In this document: piece by piece, positions 56,386 through 64,000 of the stretch
How positions within the stretch are numbered: position 1 is the stretch's first letter
Layout of the letters: the number at the start of each line of letters is the position of its first letter
Source of the DNA: Marinifilaceae bacterium
GTDB lineage: Bacteria > Bacteroidota > Bacteroidia > Bacteroidales > Marinifilaceae
Assembly: GCA_025210485.1 (NCBI GenBank)
Contig: JAOARN010000095.1
Span: 55,335 to 119,334 of the forward strand
Reading direction: 5' to 3'
DNA length: 64,000 nt
The notes under the pieces: generated by a model
Seen by the model: the letters and a program-made list of their open reading frames with translations, nothing else
What the model was told of the DNA's origin: nothing
Database searches by the model: none
Position numbers and translations under genes: made by a program

Positions 56386-57333
56386 TTAGCAAGATTTAAG
56401 AATTAAACTAGCAGCACCTAAAACTGCAATATTACCATCTAAATCAGAAAATTTCAATTCACATTTCCCTTTGAAATTACTTAAGCAATATAAGTCAACA
56501 TACTGTTTTAAAGGATTTAATAATAAATCTCCTGACTTTGCAATACCACCATAAAGAAATATTGCTTGCGGGCTAGTAATTGCAATCAAATTAGCCAATG
56601 ATTTCCCAAGTATTTCAGCTGTTTTTTCAAATACTTTCAGTGCTATATAATCTCCATCAATTGCAGCCTGGCAAACAATTTTGGAACTTAAGTCTTGATA
56701 AGAATATTCTCTCAGTACAGTTTCCTTATTTGAGTATGCCAATAATTCAAATGCTGTTCTTTTTATTCCTGAAGCAGAAACATAAGTTTCAAGACAACCC
56801 TTGCGCCCACATCCACATTCTCTTCCATTATGATCAACAATAATATGTCCAAATTCACCAGCAAATCCATCATGACCATATAATAATTCACCATTGCAAA
56901 CAATTCCACTGCCTAGACCAGTACCTATTGTAATTAATACAAAATCTTTGAAATTCTTCGCTCCACCAAAAACCATTTCTCCAATAGTGGCTGCATTAGC
57001 ATCATTGGTTAATATACACGGAAATCCAAATCTATCCTCAATCAATTTTACTATTTCGAGCTTACCAGTCCATTTCAGATTAGCAGCAGACTCGATACAA
57101 GCTGTTACTATAGATCCATTTGGGGCACCAATTCCTACACCTATTATTTTTTTATCCAAATATTTCAAGCGCCATGAATCAATTATATCGAATATTTCAG
57201 CCATATACTCTTCAAAAAGATTATGCTTTTGAGTTTTTATAATGCATGATTCATAAATAAGTCCGTTTATGTCAACAATACCAAGAACTGTATTAGTTCC
57301 ACCAATATCAATACCAATAGCAACAGAATTCAT
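56386..57333 (-). CDS. ROK family sugar kinase
   Basis: A 315-residue cytoplasmic ROK kinase that would phosphorylate glucose, N-acetylglucosamine or N-acetylmannosamine. ATP site: GIDIGGTNTVLG at the start; NDANAATIGE holds the catalytic Asp; the zinc-binding ROK signature is HIIVDHNGRECGCGRKGC. No DNA-binding N terminus, so it is a kinase and not a NagC-type repressor. It converges on the type B cargo gene with a 4-base gap. No sugar transporter is adjacent; glucokinase is a fair guess only. Confidence 0.9.
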   Translation of the reverse strand: MNSVAIGIDIGGTNTVLGIVDINGLIYESCIIKTQKHNLFEEYMAEIFDIIDSWRLKYLDKKIIGVGIGAPNGSIVTACIESAANLKWTGKLEIVKLIEDRFGFPCILTNDANAATIGEMVFGGAKNFKDFVLITIGTGLGSGIVCNGELLYGHDGFAGEFGHIIVDHNGRECGCGRKGCLETYVSASGIKRTAFELLAYSNKETVLREYSYQDLSSKIVCQAAIDGDYIALKVFEKTAEILGKSLANLIAITSPQAIFLYGGIAKSGDLLLNPLKQYVDLYCLSNFKGKCELKFSDLDGNIAVLGAASLILKSC

Positions 57334-57464
57334 TGTTTTTAATTTTAAAAAGAAACATATTAATTAAGACAATATTAAGAATATTTACATAAAAATGTAC
57401 AGCCCTGATTATGTATTAATAAAATAAATGTTTTTATTAATATATTTACATACAATTATTAGAG

Positions 57465-58019
57465 TTACACTAATTTAACACCTGAAAAATCGAGTAAATT
57501 TTGTGCTTCAGAAAATGGAATAATTGCATTTTTCATAATATTATTAACTGGATTAATAAACAGATTATAGGATTCACTAAAATTTGTTTTTATTAGCTTA
57601 GTTCTAAAAAAAACAGCATCCGTCAAATCGCAATTATAAATTTTAATTCCAGACATATCAGAATTACTCAGATCAACAGCCTTAAGACTAGAACTATCAA
57701 AGGACGAATATGTTAAATTCATTGACTCGAAAGTAGAATAATCCAAACTAGATTTCACAAAACGCATACTCAAAACAATATCATTAAGCCCCGTAAAATT
57801 CACTCCCAATATTTTACAAAATTTAAATAAAACATTTGATAAATTTGTATCAACAAAAGATATATTACACAGACTACATTCTGAAAATTCACAATCGATG
57901 AATTTTTTTCTGGACAAATCTTCATCTTTAAACTCGATATTCAAAAATTTACAATTTTCATAATATTCAGAATTTAAATCTCCATAATTAGAATCATCAA
58001 TTATTGCATCATATATCAT
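57465..58019 (-). CDS. Pentapeptide-repeat protein
   Basis: A 184-residue cytoplasmic protein with a right-handed beta-helix pattern: A-D-L-x-x / S-N-x-x-F units run from about residue 35 to 155 (FVDTNLSNVLF, MNLTYSSFDSSSLKAVDLSNSDMSGIKIYNCDLTDAVF). Some members shield DNA gyrase from quinolones or act as toxin-antidote pieces; here no such link is visible. It is divergent from the hydrogenase-like cassette with a 199-base gap. Confidence 0.82.
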   Translation of the reverse strand: MIYDAIIDDSNYGDLNSEYYENCKFLNIEFKDEDLSRKKFIDCEFSECSLCNISFVDTNLSNVLFKFCKILGVNFTGLNDIVLSMRFVKSSLDYSTFESMNLTYSSFDSSSLKAVDLSNSDMSGIKIYNCDLTDAVFFRTKLIKTNFSESYNLFINPVNNIMKNAIIPFSEAQNLLDFSGVKLV

Positions 58020-58218
58020 AATCCTATATTTTAATGGTCAGAATAATCTAAATAAAATTCTGTTTCGTATTAATAATTATTATATTTAACAATTGACAGA
58101 ATTGTATAGAATTATTTACCTATCATAAATTAATCAAAGAATATACAAATATAACATAAGAGTACTTTTATAAAAATAAAATACTGTATTCTCATGATAC
58201 CATTTTACAAATTTAAGT

Positions 58219-58470
58219 ATGTCCGATAAAAAAGATATAACAATATGCCTTGGAAGTTCATGTTTTTCGAGAGGTAATGGAAAAAGTTTAGCTGTTATTA
58301 AAAACTATTTAGGAGAAAAAAAATTGGATGACATTAGCTTTTTTCACGGAGAGCTTTGTACTGGGAATTGCGCAAAAGGTCCTATATTAAAAATAGAGGA
58401 TGAATTATTTGAAGAAGTTAGCCCTGAAAATGTAACTGACATTTTGGATAAGTGTTTTAATAAAAAATAG
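58219..58470 (+). CDS. Thioredoxin-like [2Fe-2S] ferredoxin
   Basis: An 83-residue electron carrier of the NuoE/HydC-like thioredoxin-fold [2Fe-2S] class. Cys10 and Cys15 (CLGSSC) and Cys47 and Cys51 (CTGNC) have the C-x4-C and C-x3-C spacing that binds the cluster. Such short forms occur next to [FeFe] hydrogenases as electron partners. It is followed 24 bases later by the hydrogenase-like gene, so both are in one operon. A distinct electron donor for the sensor protein is likely, but this is inferred from position. Confidence 0.9.
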   Translation: MSDKKDITICLGSSCFSRGNGKSLAVIKNYLGEKKLDDISFFHGELCTGNCAKGPILKIEDELFEEVSPENVTDILDKCFNKK

Positions 58471-58494
58471 AATTCATTTCGAAAAACTGATATC

Positions 58495-60351
58495 ATGCCA
58501 TTAATAAAAACAGATCAGAACAAGTGCAATTTGAGTTACACTTGTATAAGGGTTTGTCCTGCCAAAGCAATAAAAATAGAAAAAGATCATGCAGAAATCC
58601 TTCCATCCAGATGTATCTCATGCGGAAATTGTGTCAGTGTTTGCTCTCAGAATGCCTTGACTTATAAAAATTCTGAAGAAAAAACTCTAGCTATATTAAA
58701 AAATAAATCAAAGAGCATTGCCATTTGCGATCCTGCAATTTCGGGTGAATTTGATGATATTCTAGATTATAGAAATTTTGTAGGAATGATTAAAGCCTTG
58801 GGATTTGATTATGTTGTAGAATCAGCTTTTGGAGTTGACTTACTGGCAGCTAAATACAAAGAATTAATTACAGATTTTCATGGCAAATACTATATAAGTT
58901 CAAAATGTCCAGCAACAATAAATCAGATAGAAAATTTTCATCATGAGCTAATTGATAATCTAGCTCCCTTGGTGACTCCATCTATCGCAATGGCAAAAGT
59001 GAGTCGTCATTTATACGGGAATGATTCCAATATTGTTTTACTTACTCCTTGTGTAGCGGCTAAAACAGACATACCAAAATTTAAGGGTACTGATGGAGAA
59101 ATAAATGAGGTTTTAAGTTTTTCGGAACTTCGCAACTTATTCAAAGAAAAAGAGATAACTGAAACATCTGTAGAACATTCGGAATTTGACCCTCCGATAT
59201 CCAAATTGGGGGGGCTATTTCCTATCAGTCATGGCTTATTCCAAGCAACAGATATAAATCTTGGCTTGCTTGATTGTGAAATACTTAGTACAGATGGTAG
59301 AAATAATTTTATACAGTCGATTAATGAGTTCCAAAATGATAGTAGTATTAATAAACATTTGGACTTATTTTATTGCGAAGGCTGTATCATGGGACCAGGA
59401 AGTTCCAAAGGAGGAAGAAAATTCTCCAGACGTTCAAAAGTAATTCAATATGTTAAGAAAAGGCTAAGAAAATTTGATAATAACAAATGGGCGGAATATA
59501 TGTTAATGTTCAAAGAATTGGATCTTAGCAGAAATTTCAAAGTACAAAACGTAATTCTAAAAACACCATCAGAAAATCAAATACAAGAAGTGCTTGTAGA
59601 GATGGGAAAAGAAAATAGCTCAAATCAATTAGATTGTAAATCATGTGGATATGAAACTTGCATTAAATTTGCAGAAGCAAAAATTCAAGGTTTATCAAAA
59701 TATGAAATGTGTCCCTCTTACACTATTAAAAAGTTAAATAATTCGAATCTAAAACTGGAAAAAATAAACAAGCAACTATCTGAAACCAAATCAGCATTAA
59801 AGAAATCGGAAAAAGAAGCAAAAAGAGAAAGAGAGATAGCACAAGAAGCTTCAGAAACAGTTTCTGCTATGCTTCAAAAACTCCCATCAGGTGTTGTTAT
59901 TGTAGACAAAAATTTAAAAATAATTGAATCAAATAAAAGTTTTGTAAAATTACTAGGCGAAGAAGCGATTATGTTAAATGACATTATTCCTGGATTAGTA
60001 GATGCCGATTTAACCAAATTAATTAGTTTTCATAAAATATTTTCGACAGTTATATTAAACGGTGAAGATATCTTAAACAAAGATATCAATTTTGGTTCAA
60101 AACTATTTAATGTATCGGTATTTACTATCAAAAAAAATGAAGTTGTAGGAGGAATAATAAGAGATCTATATGCCCCAGAAGTTAGAAAGGAAGAAGTAAT
60201 TGGCAGAGCAAGGGCTGTAATTAAAGAAAATTTACAAACCGTACAACAAATAGCTTTCTTACTGGGAGAAAGTGCTTCAAAGACAGAGAAAATTCTAAAC
60301 TCAATTATCCAATCACATAGTGTAGAAGACAAACATAATGATGAACAGTAA
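58495..60351 (+). CDS. hydS: Sensor-type [FeFe]-hydrogenase homologue with PAS domain
   Basis: A 618-residue cytoplasmic iron-sulfur protein. N-terminal 2x[4Fe-4S] region: the second site is complete (Cys40, 43, 46, 50) while the first has Cys11, Cys17, Cys21 but Ser14 in place of the second Cys. The H-cluster region keeps one Cys per canonical loop: L1 SSKCP (Cys138, proton-relay Cys replaced by Lys), L2 TPCVAAK (Cys186), L3 YCEGC (Cys294, Cys297; spacing two instead of three). A four-Cys Fe-S domain follows (Cys381, 384, 389, 406), then a short coiled coil (about 410-455) and a PAS domain (about 460-570). This fits the group C [FeFe] sensors that sit next to phosphatases. The gene overlaps the phosphatase start by 14 bases. 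Catalytic H2 turnover is doubtful. Confidence 0.85.
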   Translation: MPLIKTDQNKCNLSYTCIRVCPAKAIKIEKDHAEILPSRCISCGNCVSVCSQNALTYKNSEEKTLAILKNKSKSIAICDPAISGEFDDILDYRNFVGMIKALGFDYVVESAFGVDLLAAKYKELITDFHGKYYISSKCPATINQIENFHHELIDNLAPLVTPSIAMAKVSRHLYGNDSNIVLLTPCVAAKTDIPKFKGTDGEINEVLSFSELRNLFKEKEITETSVEHSEFDPPISKLGGLFPISHGLFQATDINLGLLDCEILSTDGRNNFIQSINEFQNDSSINKHLDLFYCEGCIMGPGSSKGGRKFSRRSKVIQYVKKRLRKFDNNKWAEYMLMFKELDLSRNFKVQNVILKTPSENQIQEVLVEMGKENSSNQLDCKSCGYETCIKFAEAKIQGLSKYEMCPSYTIKKLNNSNLKLEKINKQLSETKSALKKSEKEAKREREIAQEASETVSAMLQKLPSGVVIVDKNLKIIESNKSFVKLLGEEAIMLNDIIPGLVDADLTKLISFHKIFSTVILNGEDILNKDINFGSKLFNVSVFTIKKNEVVGGIIRDLYAPEVRKEEVIGRARAVIKENLQTVQQIAFLLGESASKTEKILNSIIQSHSVEDKHNDEQ

Positions 60352-61525
60352 ATTCCATATAGATATAGATTGCCAACAAGAATTTCATCACGGGGAGTTA
60401 ATTTGTGGAGATGTATTTTTATCAAGAAGAATAAAAGAAGAGAATAGAACCATTGCTGTTCTAAGCGATGGAATGGGTAGCGGAGTAAAAGCTAATGTAC
60501 TAGCCACACTAACAGCATCAATGGCCATGAATTTTGCATTAGAACATAAAGATGTAAAAACAATAGCTGAAATTATAATGAACACTCTTCCTATTTGCAG
60601 TGTGCGAAAAGTTAGCTATTCGACATTTACAATTATTGATATTGAATATGATGGAACGACCAAAATAATAGAGTTTGATAATCCCTCATGCATAATCACT
60701 AGAGGGAAAAAATTCTACGACCCTGGATGGAGAACAATAATTCTTGATAGCGAAGAAAACAAAGGTAAAGAATTACGCACTTGTGTATTTAATGCACAAA
60801 AAGAGGACAGAATATTATTTTGGTCAGATGGAATTATGCAATCAGGCATGGGGAGCCAGGAGCTTCCGTTTGGATGGGGTCATGAAAATGCTTTAAAATA
60901 CTGTTTAGACCTAATACAATCAAAACCATATATATCATCAAGAAATTTGGCTATAAGTTTAATTAAAAGAGCAAAAAGAAATGATCATGACAACCCCAAA
61001 GACGATACTAGTTCTGGTGTAATATATTTTAGGGAAGCTCGAAAATTACTATTATGTACAGGTCCACCATTTGAAAAATCAAAAGACAGTGAATTGGCAA
61101 TGAAGGTTTTTCACTTTAGAGGTAAGAAAATTATATGTGGTGGGACTACAGCAGAAATCATAGCAAGGGAATTAAGTTTGAAGTTTGCAGCTGGCATGAA
61201 TATCTCGGATCCAGAACTACCCCCAGTATCTTATGTTGAAGGTATTAACTTAGTAACTGAGGGAATTTTAACAATTGGGAAAGTCGCCAAAATATTAGAA
61301 GAATACAATAATGACTATGAATTAGGCTCTGGCCCTGCAGACCAAATTGTACATTATTTACTTCAAAGCGACCAAATATCTATTATTAATGGAACTCGAA
61401 TTAATATTGCCCATCAAGATCCAAGCCTGCCAGTTGAGTTAGAGATTAGAAGAACTGTGGTAAAAAAAGTTGCTCTACTACTTGAAGAGAAATTCCTTAA
61501 AGATGTTAGTTTAAATTTCATATAG
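60338..61525 (+). CDS. SpoIIE-type serine phosphatase with extra C-terminal domain
   Basis: A 395-residue PP2C-like phosphatase. Metal ligands are visible: GD (Asp25), LSDGMG (Asp44), FWSDGI (Asp164) and KDDTSS (Asp222/223). Residues about 230-395 form a second, unassigned domain. The SpoIIE family removes phosphate from STAS anti-sigma-antagonists and similar partners. Its start overlaps the end of the hydrogenase-like gene by 14 bases (two ATGs in row, 60338 and 60341), which suggests translational coupling and a stable complex. The target protein is not in this window. Confidence 0.88.
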   Translation: MMNSKFHIDIDCQQEFHHGELICGDVFLSRRIKEENRTIAVLSDGMGSGVKANVLATLTASMAMNFALEHKDVKTIAEIIMNTLPICSVRKVSYSTFTIIDIEYDGTTKIIEFDNPSCIITRGKKFYDPGWRTIILDSEENKGKELRTCVFNAQKEDRILFWSDGIMQSGMGSQELPFGWGHENALKYCLDLIQSKPYISSRNLAISLIKRAKRNDHDNPKDDTSSGVIYFREARKLLLCTGPPFEKSKDSELAMKVFHFRGKKIICGGTTAEIIARELSLKFAAGMNISDPELPPVSYVEGINLVTEGILTIGKVAKILEEYNNDYELGSGPADQIVHYLLQSDQISIINGTRINIAHQDPSLPVELEIRRTVVKKVALLLEEKFLKDVSLNFI

Positions 61526-61789
61526 AAAAATATTTTTAGGACAATTATTATATATTAATATTTACTTCACATAATAAAGAAAGATCATGCATACCATTAA
61601 CATATATATAGGTGAAAAGTCAGCTAAATACTGAGATCAATCTATTTTTAATCAACATTACAATTTATTGTTCTTATAAATCAGATTATAACATATAAAA
61701 CATACTAGATCAAAAATAATATATAAAGGAAAATTTATTTTTACATAATGATTAATTAACTTTACTCTGAAATAATAAAATTTGGGAAA
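61526..61789. other. Gap between the sensor cassette and DUF58 gene
   Basis: 264 bases of AT-rich DNA with no strong hairpin or promoter box. It marks the end of the three-gene cassette, since the cassette genes overlap or nearly touch while this gap is large. Confidence 0.4.
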
Positions 61790-62716
61790 TTGGAGAAGAT
61801 AGATAATATTAGTAAAATTCTAAATTACAAAGAAATTGATAATTTAGAATTACTTGCAAAACAGATTGTAGATGGTTTTATAATAGGTTTACACAGAAGT
61901 CCATATAGAGGTTTTTCTGTTGAGTTTGCCGAACATAGACTATACAATCAAGGCGAATCTACTAAACATATTGATTGGAAGGTTTATGGCAGAACTGATA
62001 AACTATTTGTCAAACAATTCGAAGAGGAAACTAATCTTAGGGCTCAAATAATTATAGATTGTTCAAACTCTATGCTATTTTCAAGCGACAAAAAAAGCTT
62101 AAACAAATTACATTATAGCTGTATATTAGCCTCTTCTTTAATTCATCTATTAAAAAAACAAAGAGATGCATTTGGATTATATAGCTTTTCTAATAAACTA
62201 GAAATAATGACAGAGGCAAAACTAAACGAATCCCACTCTAAATACATATTCAATGAGTTAAGGAAACTTATGAATGCCAAGCCATCTCAGATAAAAGAGA
62301 CTAAAATTTCCGATTCTTTGCATAAAATTGCCGAGCAATCCCCAAAAAGATCCCTAATTATACTATTTACAGATTTTATCGCAAATGATGGTTTCGATGA
62401 AATCAAATTAGCATTACAGCATCTACAATTCAATAAGAATGAAATCATTGTCTTTAATATTAGAGATGAAAAACTGGAAACTAAATTTAACTTTCCTTCT
62501 AAAACAATTAAATTCGTAGACTTGGAAACTGGGGAAAAAGTAAGCCTAAATCCAGAAACAATAAAAAAAGAATATCTTAATGCTCAAACAAATATCATCA
62601 AAGACCTAAAACTCTTTGCAGGCAGAATAGGTATTGACTTTGTGGATATAGATATAAATGAAAATTTCACTGTTTTACTTAAATCTTTTTTATTGAAACG
62701 CAGTAAAATGATGTAA
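61790..62716 (+). CDS. DUF58 domain protein (vWA-like)
   Basis: A 308-residue cytoplasmic protein. DUF58 motif with the SPYRGFSVEFAEHRLYN and TKHIDWKVYGRTD region (about 35-75), then a von Willebrand A-like part with a MIDAS-like DCSNSM (about 88-95) that suggests metal-dependent binding. DUF58 proteins usually work with a MoxR AAA ATPase; none is in the window. The frame has no ATG before residue 90, so TTG at 61790 is the only plausible start, which is unusual. Family call is secure; function unknown. Confidence 0.78.
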   Translation: MEKIDNISKILNYKEIDNLELLAKQIVDGFIIGLHRSPYRGFSVEFAEHRLYNQGESTKHIDWKVYGRTDKLFVKQFEEETNLRAQIIIDCSNSMLFSSDKKSLNKLHYSCILASSLIHLLKKQRDAFGLYSFSNKLEIMTEAKLNESHSKYIFNELRKLMNAKPSQIKETKISDSLHKIAEQSPKRSLIILFTDFIANDGFDEIKLALQHLQFNKNEIIVFNIRDEKLETKFNFPSKTIKFVDLETGEKVSLNPETIKKEYLNAQTNIIKDLKLFAGRIGIDFVDIDINENFTVLLKSFLLKRSKMM

Positions 62717-62900
62717 AACAAAGGAGGAATCTGCAATAATTTATTATTTCTTTGAACTTAGTTTTTTTATTAGATAAATTTCAGGTTTATCTCCTAGTCA
62801 ATCTAAAAGAAGAAAAAACTAAGATCATAAACACTTCTTAATTAAAGTAGAATCTGAAACGATGATTTCATCATCATTTAAAACTACCAATTATTTTATA

Positions 62901-62942
62901 AAATTAATATTTGAAACTTTTAAATTAATATTTGAAACTTTA
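62901..62942. repeat. 21-bp tandem duplication
   Basis: Two adjacent copies of an AT-rich 21-mer (62901-62921 and 62922-62942) containing TTAATATTTGAAAC. In the 1.2 kb without a gene after DUF58. No coding or RNA role seen. Confidence 0.7.
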
Positions 62943-63023
62943 ATATTAATAAACATATACCTTGATTGAAAAACCCGTAGATTCACCTCTGCCCTACATA
63001 ATTACTTTAAGCATTTGAAATAA

Positions 63024-63600
63024 ATGTCACCGTTTAGGGTTGGTCAGGCTAGATCACGCAAATTTACATTATTTTGAGAATTCAAGCTGTGATTTTACTG
63101 ATTTACCTATAGTATGAAGTTTTTCTATATCAGAAATACAAGACTCTAATTTGGTTTTGCACTTCAGATTTGAAAATAATTGATAAAGCCATCAACAATA
63201 CTGAAATACTGGACTTTGAGTATGTGAAAATAATGTCACCGTTTAGGGTTGGTCAGGCTAGATTACGCAAATTTACATTATTTTGAGAATTCAAGTTGTG
63301 ATTTTACTGATTTACCTATAGTTTGAAGTTTTTCTATATCAGAAATACAAGACTCTAATTTGGTTTTGCACTTCAGATTTGAAAAAAATTGATAAAGCCG
63401 TCAACGATACTAAAATACTGGACTTTAAGTATGTGAAAATAATGTCACCGTTTAGGGTTGGTGGTGCTGAACACCCTATATCTACAGTATACCTGAGCTT
63501 GCGAGCTGTGTTTTAAATGATTTAGGCTTTGTTTGAGATTCTTTTAATTATGGTAAATATGACTCAAATTTTGTTGCAATTCCAACTGTAAAAAAACAAA
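63024..63600. repeat. 209-bp tandem repeat, two near-identical copies plus one diverged
   Basis: Copies start at 63024, 63233 and 63442, each opening with ATGTCACCGTTTAGGGTTGG. The first two differ at only a few bases; the third keeps the first about 20 bases and then diverges while remaining alignable (CTGTGTTTTA / ATGATTTA region). On the minus strand copies 1 and 2 share a short frame ending KSVKSQLEFSK-stop, and copy 3 has a related frame (KSFKTQLASSG), so part of the unit seems to be an old gene tail. No transposase or clear terminal inverted repeat is seen. Confidence 0.75.
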
Positions 63601-63727
63601 ATAGTAATAGTATTTTCTTGTAATTGTATTATTATTCTGTAAATATTACATTTAACATAAATCAGAAGAATAAGATTTTTGCTTTAAACATTGAATATTT
63701 ATTCTTCGTAATAACACAGTTTTAATT

Positions 63728-63925
63728 TTAAAAATCCAAACTAAGCTGATGCGCCTCATTTTCTTTAATACTTGCAGAAACACTCAGCCCAATCAGACGA
63801 ACTGACTGAGGAATAGTAATTTGCTCTAACAACAATTCCGAAATTTCCATTATTAAATCTGGTTCCTTCTTACTTTTAGTGGGTAGATTATTAATTATCC
63901 CAATTTCTGAAAATGTGAATTCACA
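63728..63925 (-). pseudogene. dinB: C-terminal remnant of DNA polymerase IV (dinB)
   Basis: On the minus strand, stop at 63730-63728, a frame reads back through QSVRLIGLSVSAS ... AHQLSLDF-stop, the usual end of DinB, and up to the linker LPTKSKKEPDLIM. It is broken by an in-frame stop at 63928-63926, and the sequence beyond to the window edge is open in a different frame but not recognisable as DinB. So only about 65 codons of the little-finger region remain here; whether an intact upstream part lies beyond the window edge and a frameshift joins them cannot be seen. Confidence 0.6.
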
Positions 63926-64000
63926 TTATGTAAATCAATTTCACCTACTAGAAGATAAGCTATAATTTTGAAGTTTTTTGAAAGCTTATAACCTCTAGCT

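Noticed and set aside
63024..63600. CRISPR array
   Set aside because: Unit is 209 bp, only two near-identical copies plus one diverged, no unique spacers and no cas genes.

Overview
The window is AT-rich DNA from a member of the Bacteroidota, most likely an anaerobic or microaerophilic marine or sediment Bacteroidales/Marinilabiliales relative (lineage is inferred). Evidence for the phylum: gldF/gldG gliding ABC genes, type IX secretion cargo with both type A and type B C-terminal signals, a carboxypeptidase-regulatory TonB-dependent receptor, promoter boxes of the TAnnTTTG type, and a tmRNA tag ending ALAA. Evidence for anaerobic life: a class III ribonucleotide reductase pair (nrdD/nrdG) and a sensor-type [FeFe]-hydrogenase cassette.

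Layout. 1-6.6 kb: the cut end of a LytTR response regulator, a class III aminotransferase, a five-repeat DUF349 protein, a RidA protein, a cyclic-2,3-diphosphoglycerate-synthase-like GTPase-fold protein and a small membrane protein. 6.6-10.5 kb: a full Bacteroidota promoter, a cobalamin riboswitch, nrdD and nrdG. 10.7-14 kb: a GH20 hexosaminidase lipoprotein and a SulP anion transporter. 14.4-30.8 kb: one 4578-residue type IX-secreted surface protein with a regular module array, preceded on the same strand by a TonB-dependent receptor. 31-34.3 kb: an Old Yellow Enzyme, a candidate small RNA or leader, a TPR protein and ssrA. 34.4-44.9 kb: a long minus-strand housekeeping run (ftsK, surE, small membrane gene, lpxB, gldF, gldG, dnaN, DEDDh exonuclease) that ends at a clear terminator. 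45-58 kb: mixed genes including a beta-barrel protein, a YfgM-like TPR protein, a GST-like protein, recQ, bioG-bioC, a secreted MsrB, a type B T9SS cargo protein, a ROK kinase and a pentapeptide protein. 58.2-61.5 kb: a three-gene cassette (thioredoxin-like [2Fe-2S] ferredoxin, PAS-containing [FeFe]-hydrogenase homologue, SpoIIE-type phosphatase) that looks like a hydrogen or redox signalling relay, then a DUF58 protein. 62.7-64 kb: non-coding or degenerate DNA with a 209-bp tandem repeat and a broken dinB tail.

How the parts fit. The nrd locus appears to be switched by vitamin B12, which makes sense if a B12-dependent reductase exists elsewhere in the genome. The hydS-type cassette would report on H2 or redox state by protein dephosphorylation instead of by catalysis. 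The giant surface protein and the type B cargo protein both need the T9SS machinery, to which gliding genes such as gldF/gldG are commonly linked in this phylum. No CRISPR array, intact insertion sequence or tRNA gene was found; the only stable RNA I am sure of is tmRNA.
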